64,000 bases of DNA from positions 179,635 to 243,634 of the forward strand of contig CAWJZU010000042.1 in NCBI GenBank assembly GCA_963847345.1. The letters run 5' to 3'. This document shows, piece after piece, positions 56,604-64,000 of this stretch; the stretch's first letter is position 1, and every line of letters starts with the position of its first letter. The notes under the pieces were generated by a model. It saw only the letters and a list, made by a program, of their open reading frames with translations, made no database searches and was not told the DNA's origin. The position numbers and the translations under genes are program-made. Source of the stretch: DATARH01 sp963847345 (GTDB lineage: Bacteria; Pseudomonadota; Alphaproteobacteria; ATCC43930; CGMCC-115725).

Positions 56604-56765
56604 ATGGCTAAGCTCACCAAGCGGGTAGTGGATCAAGCCCCCGCAGTGTCGAAGGCAGCCAGCTTATAGGACGACGACTTAGGGGCAGCGGGCTCCGTGT
56701 CTGGCCGAGTGGACGGATGGTCTACATCGTCAAGTGCCGGATTAAGCCCGCATTCCCCGGATTGA
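56604..56765 (+). pseudogene. Tyrosine-type integrase, N-terminal (arm-binding) remnant
   Basis: ATG 56604 (GAGGAC upstream) reads MAKLTKRVVDQAPAVSKAASL, then TAG where the family has Trp (..LWDDDL), then after one frame change GSGLRVWPSGRMVYIVKCRIK. This is the arm-type DNA-binding domain of phage/island integrases (TKRVVD..., W/DDEL.GFGLRV.PSG.K.Y...YR). The catalytic domain is absent; the sequence gives way to an IS1380-type element. Its orientation and distance from the tRNA half fit an island integrase. Confidence 0.72.
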
Positions 56766-56840
56766 ACAGCGATTCTGAGCGCTCGATCTCTGATTTTGAT
56801 ATAAAATTCAGCGCGTTATTCGTGGACGGACGGGGTGGCG

Positions 56841-57622
56841 ATGGCGGACCCGGCGGGTGAATCAAAAAGCGAGGTGCTGAGGCTCAATTTTGATCCCCGT
56901 TTGCTGCTCCAGTTTCGCGGTTCGGTGATCACCTCCGATGGCGGGGTGCTGGCTTACCGCGAACTGGAAGACACGTTTGGCCTGACTGACACGGGTGCCG
57001 ATACGTTGGCGGATGCGCGCACCGGCAAGAATGGTCGCCATCGGCTGGCGGGGCTGCTGCGCCAATCGATATTCGGACGGCGGGCGGGCTATGAGGATGT
57101 GAACGACGCCGTGCGGCTGTGCCGCGACCCGGCGATGCGCTGGGTGGTCGGGGACCGGGCGATCAGCGGATCTGCCGCCTCGGCCAGCCAGATGGGCCGC
57201 TTCGAGACGAAGTGGCTAAGCCGACCCGAGAACCTTGCCGCGCTCGCTGATCTGCCCGGCCAGTGGATCAACAAGGTGCGCCGGCGGCGAGGGTTAAAGA
57301 CCATCGTGCTCGACATGGATTCGAGCGAAAGCCCGACATACGGGGGTCCTGCCGGACCTTCGCCGCCAATGCCGTGCATCTTCAGCTCCATGCGCTGGTC
57401 TATAACCTCGGGACCTTCATGCGGACGCTGGCGATGCCGAAGACGGCGGACCCGTGGGCGCTAACCAGCCTTCGCGAGAAGCTGATCAAGATCGGCGCGA
57501 AGGTCACGAGCCATGGCCGCTACATCACGTTCCAGATGGCTGAGGTCGCGGTGTCGCGACAGATATTTGCTGACATCCTGTCGCTGATCGCCCGGTTGCG
57601 GGCACCGCCCGTGCCGGCATGA
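56841..57622 (+). pseudogene. IS1380-family transposase, internally deleted
   Basis: The N-terminal 168 residues (LLLQFRGSVITSDGGVLAYREL, ADARTGKNGRHRLAGLLRQS, VLDMDSSESPTYG with the first catalytic Asp) are followed at about 57344 by a jump to the C-terminal part (TFAANAVHLQLHALVYNLGTFMRTL, LREKLIKIGAKVTSHGRYITF), out of frame. About 200 codons with the remaining DDE residues are gone. The closest relative is the fuller copy at 61592-62942 on the other strand. Confidence 0.85.
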
Positions 57623-58110
57623 CGAGCGCTCGGCCAAACGCGCTCGATAATGAGGGGAGAGGTATGCCTTGATGCAACCAAATCCGCGCGTTTCAGCATT
57701 GGGTCCGTAAGACCGCCGGTTTCGATCGCCCTTTGCTCGCGACGACGGCGAATTTGCAGTTGTTCAGCGCGGTCGAAAGTGCGACCCTCGCCCCGAAATC
57801 GCTGGGGAATCCGGCGGAATGTCGGTTAAGGAACATCGGCCTATCGTGACTTAAAACATTCTTTCTCCGCGTCCCAGAGCGGGATTTGGTAATTTGATGC
57901 GGCAGTTATTCCTAATTCTGCGCTACCTTCAAAAAGTCGATTTACAACAAGAAATCAATAGCACAATCGGCAAATTGGAGGCCGACCAGCTTGAAGTGCG
58001 CGCGGATCTGGACGCAGCCAAGCGGGAGTTTGGGGATTGGCAGCGCGAACTGGGTGGCGGCCATCTTGCTGCGGCCAGACGAGAGTTTGGGGATTGGCAG
58101 CGCGAACTGG
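57623..58110. other. Region between the IS1380 remnant and the ligase fragment, with a duplicated 30-mer
   Basis: About 490 bp without a recognised gene. A 76-codon frame from 57897 to 58127 (LQQEINSTIGKLEADQLEVRADL, then REFGDWQRELG twice) looks like a short coiled coil, but half of it is translated from the 30-bp direct repeats at 58026-58112 and it overlaps the ligase fragment antisense. I do not call it a gene. Confidence 0.35.
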
Positions 58111-58112
58111 GT
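58026..58112. repeat. Two direct copies of a 30-bp sequence
   Basis: GAGTTTGGGGATTGGCAGCG followed by CGAACTGGGT occurs at 58026-58055 and again at 58083-58112, identical, with 27 bp between. The second copy abuts the truncated LigD fragment exactly after its DGY codons, so the repeat marks a rearrangement point. Two copies only; no further units nearby. Confidence 0.7.
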
Positions 58113-58203
58113 AGCCGTCGAGCTTGATCTCGTGCAGCCAGGCGTCGCCTTCCGGCGCGGCCTTCACCAGCGCCGCCAGATGCGGCTCGATCCAGGCGGG
58201 CAT
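58111..58203 (-). pseudogene. LigD-type ATP-dependent DNA ligase fragment
   Basis: On the minus strand from 58203: PAWIEPHLAALVKAAPEGDAW, then LHEIKLDGY. This is the start of the LigD ligase domain; the Lys of the KXDG motif (IKLDGY) is the adenylated residue. Homology stops right after DGY at the 30-bp repeat. Upstream, the sequence is cut by an IS256 insertion 26-33 bp away. LigD works with Ku in non-homologous end joining; this piece cannot function. Confidence 0.7.
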
Positions 58204-58263
58204 TCGCCCCGCTGGCGCAGCCGATGCGGCCGGAGCGGTCGTGCCCCGCCGAGTGGTGTAGGA

Positions 58264-58331
58264 GCTGTGGGTAAGTAGCCCGCCGCAGCGACCGCCGAGA
58301 GTGTGGCGGCGGCGGGCTACTTATCCACAGC
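58264..58331. repeat. 23-bp inverted repeat in the IS256 leader, containing a DnaA-box sequence
   Basis: GCTGTGGGTAAGTAGCCCGCCGC (58264-58286, shown here as two joined parts GCTGTGGGTAAG and TAGCCCGCCGC) and its complement at 58309-58331 form a 23-bp stem with one mismatch and a 22-nt loop. It lies between the left IS end and the transposase start, so it would be transcribed from outside promoters and could hide the start of the transposase message. The right arm contains TTATCCACA, the consensus DnaA box. Confidence 0.7.
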
Positions 58332-58396
58332 GGTGGTCATCGCGGGTCGTCGGTAGGGTTTGGTTGGAGCCATTCAACCGAACCGAGGAGCCGACG

Positions 58397-59599
58397 ATGA
58401 CCGACGAGATGATGAGCCTTCGCACGCTGCTGGAGAAGAGTTCGGATGCTGAGCTGCTGCGCGAGATGGTCGGGTTTGCCGCGCAGCGTTTGATGGAGCT
58501 GGAGGTCGAGAGCCTGACCGGCGCGGCGCACGGCGAGCGCAGCCCCGATCGGACCAACCACCGCAACGGGTATCGCGACCGGGTGTGGGAGACGCGCGCC
58601 GGCGCGGTCGAGTTGCGCATCCCCAAGCTGCGCCGCAGCAGCTACTTTCCGGCTTTCCTCGAACCGCGGCGGATGGCTGAGAAGGCGCTGGCGGCGGTGA
58701 TCCAGGAAGCCTACGTCCACGGCGTGTCGACCCGCTCGGTCGATGAGCTGGTCAAGGCCATGGGCATGACCGGGATCTCCAAAAGCCAGGTCAGCCGCTT
58801 GTGCGTCGAGATCGACGACAAGGTCGCCGCCTTCCTCAGTCGGCCGCTCGAAGGCGATTGGCCGTATCTCTGGCTCGATGCGACCTATGTGAAGGTTCGC
58901 GAACAAGGGCGCATTGTCTCGGTGGCGGTGATCGTCGCGGTGGCGGTCAACGGCGATGGCCGCCGCGAGGTGCTGGGCATCTCGATCGGCGCCTCTGAGG
59001 CCGAGACGTTCTGGATCGACTTTCTGCGTTCGCTCGCCCGGCGCGGCCTGCGCGGCGTCAAGCTGGTGATCTCGGATGCTCATGAGGGGCTGAAGGCGGC
59101 GGTTTCAAAGGTGCTGCATGCCTCTTGGCAGCGCTGCCGGGTGCACTTCATGCGCAATGTCCTGGCCTATGCCGGCAAACAGGGCCGCCGCGTCGTCGCC
59201 GCCTTCATCGGCACCGCGTTTGTTCAGGACGATGCCGAAACGGCCCGGGCTCAGTGGCGCCAGGTGGCCGATCAGCTGCGGCCCAAGGTGCCCAAGCTCG
59301 CCGCCCTGATGGACGACGCCGAAACCGACGTCCTGACCTTCATGAGCTTTCCCAAAGACCATAGGCCGAAGATCCACAGCACCAATCCGCTGGAACGGCT
59401 CAACGGCGAGATCAAGCGCCGCACCGAGGTGGTCGGCATCTTCCCTAACGAGGCCGCCATTACCCGCCTGGTCGGCGCCATTCTGCTCGAGCAGAACGAT
59501 GAATGGGCGGTCCAGCGCGCCCGCTACATGACACTGGAAACCATCGCACCGTTGAGCGACGATCCCCTCGTCAAGCTGCCTGCCCTAGCGGCAGCCTGA
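58397..59599 (+). CDS. IS256-family transposase
   Basis: 400 residues, intact. ATG 58397 follows GAGGAG; the longer in-frame start at 58301 would begin inside the leader hairpin. DDE residues: Asp in LWLDATYVKV, Asp in LVISDAHEGL, and Glu in HSTNPLERLNGEIKRRTEVVGIFPN (mutator-type motif). CRVHFMRNVLAY is the conserved C-X2-H region. The enzyme moves the element by a copy-out circular intermediate. Confidence 0.95.
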   Translation: MTDEMMSLRTLLEKSSDAELLREMVGFAAQRLMELEVESLTGAAHGERSPDRTNHRNGYRDRVWETRAGAVELRIPKLRRSSYFPAFLEPRRMAEKALAAVIQEAYVHGVSTRSVDELVKAMGMTGISKSQVSRLCVEIDDKVAAFLSRPLEGDWPYLWLDATYVKVREQGRIVSVAVIVAVAVNGDGRREVLGISIGASEAETFWIDFLRSLARRGLRGVKLVISDAHEGLKAAVSKVLHASWQRCRVHFMRNVLAYAGKQGRRVVAAFIGTAFVQDDAETARAQWRQVADQLRPKVPKLAALMDDAETDVLTFMSFPKDHRPKIHSTNPLERLNGEIKRRTEVVGIFPNEAAITRLVGAILLEQNDEWAVQRARYMTLETIAPLSDDPLVKLPALAAA

Positions 59600-59669
59600 C
59601 AACACCGGCCAACCCTGCCGGAGAGCGCGAAATCACCGTCGCTCTTACACCACTCCTGGGGGCACGATC

Positions 59670-60148
59670 GCCGGAGCCGCGCGCGTTGTTCTCGCCATCC
59701 CGGATCATTAAACAGCTAGGCGGCATTCGACGAAACGGCCGGATGCGTGCTTTGTGCGGCCAGTTATTTTGGGCGTCTCCCCGCTTTGAGCGGGAACCAG
59801 GCTCTATGCGCCGGCGCCTATATTTGCAGCCGAAGGGCGGCGCACCGGGCCCTGTCACTCGCCCCTTTTGCCGAAGCTCGGGAAAGTTTGTGTCCGGTCG
59901 GCGAGCGACAGGTCCCGGCCATTCGGCGACGATCCTTGATGCGCCTATGCCGGCCTGCCGGCGGTGAGCTTTACGCCCCGCTGCCGCCGGTGAGTGGCTA
60001 AGGGCGCCGCCCTCGCGCGCTGCAAGGGACTTCCGCCGAAAAAAGACAGACGCCGTTTCGCGTGAAGGACGCGAAGAGACGGCGTTGCTTTTGTCGGTCT
60101 CCCGAGAAGTCCCTTTCCGCTTGCTACCCCGGTCTCGCCGACGGGCAA
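59670..60148. other. Structured non-coding region upstream of the DUF6876 remnant
   Basis: 479 bp, no recognised gene. It holds CCCGCT-TTG-AGCGGG (59780-59794) and the large nested inverted repeat at 60024-60115 (separate entry). The run of hairpins resembles a leader or regulatory region of a mobile element. Confidence 0.4.
60024..60115. repeat. Nested long inverted repeat
   Basis: Outer arms AAGGGACTTC (60024-60033) and GAAGTCCCTT (60106-60115) are perfect complements. Inside, ACGCCGTTTCGCG (60050-60062) pairs with CGCGAAGAGACGGCGT (60070-60085) with a small bulge. Together they could fold into one 92-nt cruciform or RNA hairpin. A further perfect hairpin lies 33 bases downstream. Confidence 0.6.
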
Positions 60149-60172
60149 GGGTTGCATCAGCAGATGCAACCC
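60149..60172. repeat. Perfect 10-bp hairpin in front of the DUF6876 remnant
   Basis: GGGTTGCATC-AGCA-GATGCAACCC: a perfect 10-bp stem with a 4-nt loop, 26 bases before the ATG at 60199 and just upstream of its GGGGGAGA ribosome-binding site. Its position suggests control of translation or an early terminator. Confidence 0.6.
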
Positions 60173-60198
60173 AAACCCAAACAAGAAAGGGGGAGACC

Positions 60199-60379
60199 AT
60201 GACCGGAGACAACAAACTTTCCAAAGCTGAATTAAGAAAGGTATCGGCACGGGCTTGTGCGCACCATCCTGTTTACGGATGGCGCGAAATACGTGGCCGA
60301 CGAGGGCGGCGCTCACTGGCTGCTCGATGAAATCGCCCTGGCGCAACGCTACGAGAAGCGCGTGACGGCCGAGCGATGA
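60199..60379 (+). pseudogene. DUF6876 family protein remnant
   Basis: ATG 60199 (GGGGGAGA upstream) reads MTGDNKLSKAELRK. After a frame change near 60245, TILFTDGAKYVADEGGAHWLLDEIALAQRYEK follows to TGA 60377-60379. The second part (FTDGAKY.AD.GGA.WL.DEIA.AQR) is the core of DUF6876, a small protein carried by plasmids and integrative elements. The conserved GTE.WYRH segment between the two parts has been deleted and the C-terminus is short. Confidence 0.65.
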
Positions 60380-60434
60380 ACTCAGTCTAGAGAAAATCCT
60401 TGGCCTTCGCGGTGGCAACTGCTCTTTATAGTAC

Positions 60435-61361
60435 TTATTGGTCGATCCAGAAGTTCTGGTCCGTGGGTGCAACCGGCACAATCTCTCCGTTAACCAGCTT
60501 GCACACCATCCGCCGCTCTGCGTCGATAATGCAGTTTTTGGGGAAAAGGTATGTATTCCTTCGTTCCATTAGGGACGGGTAGAGCCGCCTCCGTCCCTGG
60601 GGATCCACAATATCTCGGAAACCATGCCCCTCCCCGATATGATCAGGGTGGTTGATGACAGGTTTCGCGTATATCCACCATGGCACTCGGGCGTAAGACT
60701 TAGGAAGCCATCGTACCTTCAGCAGCCACGAAAGCCACGAGCGTCGCGTCAGATTATTGAAAACAAAATCCAAGCAGGAGTCATCGCTGCAGCGGGGGAA
60801 CGCCGCTATGGTTTTATGCCATCTCAAAGCAGTTCTCGCGCCGCTAGAGAATTCGATAGAATTGAACAAAGCCATAGCATAGTAACTGGCTATTCGAATA
60901 CGCCCCGAAGCCCGATCGAATATAAAAGCAATTCCTGATTGGTCGTTGCTCAGCAGAGTGGCGGCTCCCGTCAAAGGGAGCAAACATGTCCGTGTATTCC
61001 TCAGCTAATAAGTTGAAGATTGTGAAATCGCAGCCGGACTTTATATGGTCGTCGATGAGGGTGGGCCGGGATACGAACTCGCCATCGACATCCAGGTAAA
61101 GGACAGGTTTTTTGTATGCCGTGAGCATATGGTGAATGAAATTTGCTTTTGTATAAGAAAGATCTTCAGCCTCGATTGCTGATTGATCGGTGGACCGTAG
61201 GAACTTCATGTATTACATATTGGAGCCCGAATTTTTCGCATGAAGCAGCCAAACGTTCCGCTTTCTGCGTATGCGGCCGTGAACATTGCTCCGATCACAT
61301 AGGCACCTTCCCTGCCGCCGACGATGACGCGCAGTGATCTGAAAGGTATGGGGAATTTCAT
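60435..61361 (-). pseudogene. Sugar-nucleotide transferase-like gene (GT-A fold), three frameshifts
   Basis: From ATG 61361: FPIPFRSLRVIVGGREGAYVIGAMFTAAYA; then in the next frame AERLAASCEKFGLQYVIHEVPTVH; then EDLSYTKANFIHHMLTAYKKPVLYLDVDGEF, with the DXD metal-binding motif (LDVDGEF); then near 60975 a third shift to NDQSGIAFIFDRASGRIRIASYY and the end TDQNFWIDQ. The intact protein would be about 310 residues. GC content is clearly lower than in the flanking chromosome, typical of imported surface-polysaccharide genes. It is not functional as printed. Confidence 0.68.
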
Positions 61362-61591
61362 GTGGTGGTCGCGGTGGCCCATCTTAGCCGACATTCGTCC
61401 GATAGCCGAGCATTTTGGGCAATTTTCCGTCCCGTTGAGGCGCGCTGCAAGGAAATTCAGTGGGTTGGCTGACTGTGCCGGCAGCCAAATCGCCGGATTG
61501 GCCGCCTCGAAGCGCTGGAGCTCATCGCTTGGCCTGCATCAGGACACACTCTCGACCCTCATTTTCTGCTGCATCTGCTCCCGCTGGCTCC

Positions 61592-62942
61592 TCATGCCGG
61601 CGCGGGCGGCGCGCGTAGCCGGGTGATCAGCGACAGGATGTCGGCGAACATCTGTCGTGGCACCGCGACTTCGGCCATCTGGAAACGTCACGTAGCGGCC
61701 ATGGCTGACGACCTTCGCGCCAATCTTGATCAGCTTTTCGCGCAGGCTGGTCAGCGACCACGTCTCCACCGTCTTCGGCATCGCCAGCGTGCGCATGAAA
61801 TTGCCGATATTGTAGGCCAGCGCATGGAGCTGAAGGCGCACGGCATTGGCGGCGAAGGTCCGGCATGACAGCCGGGTCCACTTGATCGCGTTCTTGCCTT
61901 CCTTGATGTACTGCTCGCACGTGCCGCGCTGGTTATAGAAGGCGACGATGCCCTCGGCGGACCGCGCCAAGTTGGTGACAATGAACCCAACTCGCGGGTA
62001 CAACTCGCCCGGATGCCATTCGACCTTGGCCACGACATGGCGCGGCTTGCTCCAGCTCTGCGCCTGATAGCGGAAGCTGGCGTAATAGCGTCGTACCTCG
62101 TGCGGCGGTCGCCCGACCGGTCGCTTCAGCAGATATCCGATCTTATCCTGCAAGACTTGATTGGCCGGCAGGCGGATCGTGTAGCTGGCACCCTCGGCTT
62201 CAAGAAGCTCGTAGACCTCGGGATTGGCGAAAGCGGCGTCGCCTCGGAAATACAGATGCTTCACGATGCCCCGGTAACGCGCGATCACCGGCTCCAGCAG
62301 CGCGCGCCAGCCGTCAGCGCTGTGGACGTTGCCCGGCCTCAGCACACATCGCTCAACATCGCCAAACTGGTTGAACACGAACAGCGGATGATAACAGGTA
62401 CAAGCGAAATGACCGTTATACGCACTGCCTTCCTGTTCGCCATAGGTGGGGCTTTCGCTCGAATCCATGTCGAGTATGACGGTCTTCGGCCCTCGCCGCC
62501 GGCGCACTTTGTCGATCCACTGACCGGGCAGATCGGCGAGAGCGGCAAGGTTCTCGGGCCGGCTCAGCCACTTTGTCTCAAAGCGGCCCATGTGGCTCGC
62601 CGAAGCGGCAGACCCGCTAATTGCCCGATCGCCAACCACCCAGCGCATCGCCGGGTCACAGCACAGCCGCTCAGCATCGTTCACGTCTTCGTACCCGGCC
62701 AGCCGCCCAAACACCGATTGGCGTAGAAGGCCCGCCAACCGATGCCGACCGTTCTTACCAGTGCGCGCATCGGCCAGCTTGTCAGCAGCCGTATCGGTTA
62801 GATGAAGTGCGTCGTCCAGTTCACGGTAGGCCAGCAGTCCGGCATCGGAGGTAATCGTAGAACCGCGAAACTGGAGAATCAGGCGGCGGTCGAAATCGAG
62901 CCGCAGAGCGCTTCTATCCGCTTCACCCGTCGGGTCCGCCAT
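61592..62942 (-). CDS. IS1380-family transposase, frameshift near the C-terminus
   Basis: From ATG 62942 about 420 residues match the family: LILQFRGSTITSDAGLLAYREL; catalytic Asp in ILDMDSSESPTYGEQEG; second Asp in YFRGDAAFANPEVYELLE; Glu in NQRGTCEQYIKEGKN. Near 61685 one extra T (ACGTTTCCAG versus ACGTTCCAG in the other copy) shifts the last 30 residues; the family end is TGA at 61592-61594, while the shifted frame runs to 61539. All DDE residues are present upstream of the shift. It is opposite in direction to the deleted copy at 56841. Confidence 0.87.
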
Positions 62943-63242
62943 CGCTGCCCCGGTTAAACCAAGGTAAGTTACGGAATTCTATCATGAAACCGATTCAAAT
63001 GCGCTGAAAAGCCCGGTTTCATCGGAGGAATGCGGGCTGATAATCCTGCTCTTATTTCTATTTTTTCGATATAGCACATAGGAACGGCGGCCGGCCTACA
63101 TAAATCCATAGCGTCGGGGAAAACCTGTTCCATCAACCCTAGAACCATGACGAATGTCCTGTGGTCTTGGCACCAGATCGCGGCACCTCGGAACGATTTG
63201 CCGTCTTCCAATGCGCCGTTATTCACCCAAGGGAGAATGCAC
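62943..63242. other. Region between the IS1380 transposase and bfr
   Basis: 300 bp of lower GC without a recognised gene. ATGAAACCG (62984-62992) and CGGTTTCAT (63014-63022) form a 9-bp perfect inverted repeat 40 bp upstream of the transposase start and probably belong to the end of the insertion sequence. The bfr promoter should lie in the right part. Confidence 0.4.
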
Positions 63243-63686
63243 ATGGAACGGGCTTTCGACTTTGATGTCGATGGTGTCGTAGAGCGTCTCGACCGAATTC
63301 TGCAGATGGAGCTTGCGGGCGTCATCTACTACACGCACTACTCTTTTATGATTTATGGTCACGCGAGAATTCCTATTACCTCGTGGCTGCGCGACAATGC
63401 GACAGATTCGCTGGCCCATGCTCAGGAGGCGGGGAAGATGATCATGCGTCTACACAAGAGGCCGAAGCTCGGCATCGCCGCACTACCTATCACGCAGCAC
63501 AACACAATCGACGAGATCCTGACCAAATCAATCCAACGAGAGCAGGATGGGGTGCAGCTGTACCGCAATTTACTTGCCCTTATTAAGGACAAGTCTGTCG
63601 TTCTTGAGGAATATCCAACCCGAGTGATCGCCGCAGAGGCCGTACATCCGAGAGATGGAACTTATGTTAATGAAACAGGCTCCTGA
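63243..63686 (+). CDS. bfr: Bacterioferritin-like protein; C-terminal end probably frameshifted
   Basis: 147 residues. Ferritin-like four-helix bundle: ILQMELAGVIYYTHYSFMIYGHARIPITSWLRDNATDSLAHAQEAG holds Glu, the Met region and the EXXH-type ligands, and TKSIQREQDGVQLYRNLL with VLEEYPTRVIAAEAVH form helices C and D. The last residues (DGTYVNETGS) do not fit; one frame over the sequence reads REMELMLMKQAPE to TAG 63688-63690, a normal bacterioferritin end, so one base is probably off near 63648. GGGAG precedes ATG 63243 by seven bases. It stores iron and detoxifies peroxide. Confidence 0.78.
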   Translation: MERAFDFDVDGVVERLDRILQMELAGVIYYTHYSFMIYGHARIPITSWLRDNATDSLAHAQEAGKMIMRLHKRPKLGIAALPITQHNTIDEILTKSIQREQDGVQLYRNLLALIKDKSVVLEEYPTRVIAAEAVHPRDGTYVNETGS

Positions 63687-63820
63687 GTAGAGAGCGGTCG
63701 GCGACGCCAGTAAGCTGCCAGTCGATTTTCGTTGCAGCCCGCCTCAATGGGACAGAAAATCGCCGTCAAACGCCTGCCAATCCGGCGCATCGCGGTTATC
63801 AATCCCTCGATGAGGACATC

Positions 63821-64000
63821 ATGAAATACGCGCTAGGCAATTTGCTGTTCGCTGGCGTCTTGGCCCTGTCGTTTGGCGCCGCACGGGCCGATGTGCTCAC
63901 GCTGACTTCGTCGGCCTTGAAGGACAACGACCAGCTGGCAGTCAAGAACGCCTGCGCCGACAAACAGCGCAGCCTGAACTGCGTAGGGAGAATATTTCGC
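63821..64000 (+). CDS. YbhB/YbcL (PEBP) family protein, N-terminal part
   Basis: ATG 63821 (GAGGA upstream) starts a signal peptide (LLFAGVLALSFGAARA) followed by LTLTSSALKDNDQLAVKNAC...LNCVG, the N-terminal strand pattern of phosphatidylethanolamine-binding proteins (LTS.AF.DG..I...YTC). The next conserved part, ENISP, is found one frame over at the very end of the window, so a shift may exist near 63985. The gene continues past the window. Confidence 0.65.
   Translation, partial: MKYALGNLLFAGVLALSFGAARADVLTLTSSALKDNDQLAVKNACADKQRSLNCVGRIFR

Larger units (their letters stand above)
58237..59669 (+). mobile_element. Complete IS256-family insertion sequence with target duplication
   Basis: The left end 58237-58265 and the right end 59641-59669 are imperfect 29-bp inverted repeats; both share TCGTGCCCC, GAGTGGTGTA and GAGC. 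Directly outside both ends is the 8-bp sequence GCCGGAGC (58229-58236 and 59670-59677), a target-site duplication of the size IS256 elements make. The 1433-bp element carries one intact transposase gene. Intact ends, duplication and open frame point to a recent insertion. Confidence 0.92.

Noticed and set aside
58026..58112. Two 30-bp repeats with a 27-bp spacer as a mini CRISPR array
   Set aside because: Only two units, no partial palindrome in the repeat, no cas genes in the window, and the second copy overlaps the codons of a ligase fragment.
57897..58127. A 76-codon frame with a repeated REFGDWQRELG peptide
   Set aside because: The repetition stems from the duplicated 30-mer, the frame overlaps the ligase remnant antisense, and no ribosome-binding site is seen.
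58321..58329. Perfect DnaA box as evidence for a replication origin
   Set aside because: It is a single box within an insertion-sequence leader hairpin, with no AT-rich unwinding element and no dnaA, parAB or rep gene nearby.
59571..60224. A 217-codon minus-strand frame across the right end of IS256
   Set aside because: It spans the IS boundary and the nested inverted repeats and has no domain similarity.

Overview
This is a high-GC window from what looks like an alphaproteobacterial chromosome. The evidence is the order ftsB-like / pdhA / pdhB (with a fused lipoyl domain) / pdhC next to eno, the rsmI-yraN pair, and a heavy load of GST, CaiB/BaiF CoA-transferase, BKACE, amidase and class III cyclase genes typical of soil or environmental alphaproteobacteria. 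I cannot assign a genus from sequence alone.

Layout. 0-5.8 kb: the 3' end of mutL, two glutathione S-transferases, a broken 3-hydroxyacyl-CoA dehydrogenase, a threonine-dehydratase-like enzyme, an Uma2 pseudogene, a DUF3775 protein and an alpha/beta hydrolase. 5.8-11.3 kb: an RDD membrane protein, a BKACE-type enzyme, then a signalling block of a TPR protein and a CadC-like winged-helix/TPR regulator (paralogous to each other) divergent from a class III nucleotide cyclase. 11.4-19.5 kb: a ThDP enzyme, a Phd/VapC-type toxin-antitoxin pair, a frameshifted acyl-CoA synthetase, a duplicated alpha-beta-barrel protein, a SirB1-like protein, an OmpA-type lipoprotein and a BON lipoprotein. 19.1-24.5 kb: yraN, rsmI, a divergent LppC-type lipoprotein, then two tandem, both frameshifted, amidases. 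24.6-28.4 kb: a LysR regulator divergent from an intradiol dioxygenase, then a lower-GC patch with a cupin and remnants of nitronate monooxygenase and MAPEG genes. 28.4-34.3 kb: the pyruvate dehydrogenase operon, the ftsB-like gene and enolase.

34.4-43.7 kb is the most unusual part. It is a tightly packed minus-strand run of six genes: a small conserved protein, two paralogous di-heme c-type cytochromes with RoxA-like heme spacing, a membrane protein, a Dyp-type peroxidase, and a patatin-like phospholipase whose catalytic domain is split by a polytopic membrane region. I infer a lipid release / lipid-peroxide metabolism system. Four of the six genes carry frameshifts or a stop. 43.9-55.6 kb holds two DHA2 transporters, an orphan solute-binding protein, a PhoD-type phosphatase, a pair of overlapping CoA-transferase genes that may be hetero-subunits, and an EmrAB-like efflux operon divergent from its TetR regulator with a clear palindromic operator.

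55.6-64 kb is a degraded mobile-element zone. It starts at a tRNA-Arg(CCT) gene cut exactly after the anticodon loop, followed by an integrase N-terminal remnant, a deleted IS1380-family transposase, a LigD ligase fragment, a complete IS256-family element with 29-bp ends and 8-bp target duplication, a DUF6876 remnant behind strongly structured DNA, a broken sugar-nucleotide transferase-like gene and a second IS1380 transposase. It ends with a bacterioferritin and the start of a PEBP-family gene.

About fifteen genes are interrupted by single-base shifts or stops, mostly accessory ones. This is either real decay or uncorrected indels in the assembly, and it conditions several calls below.
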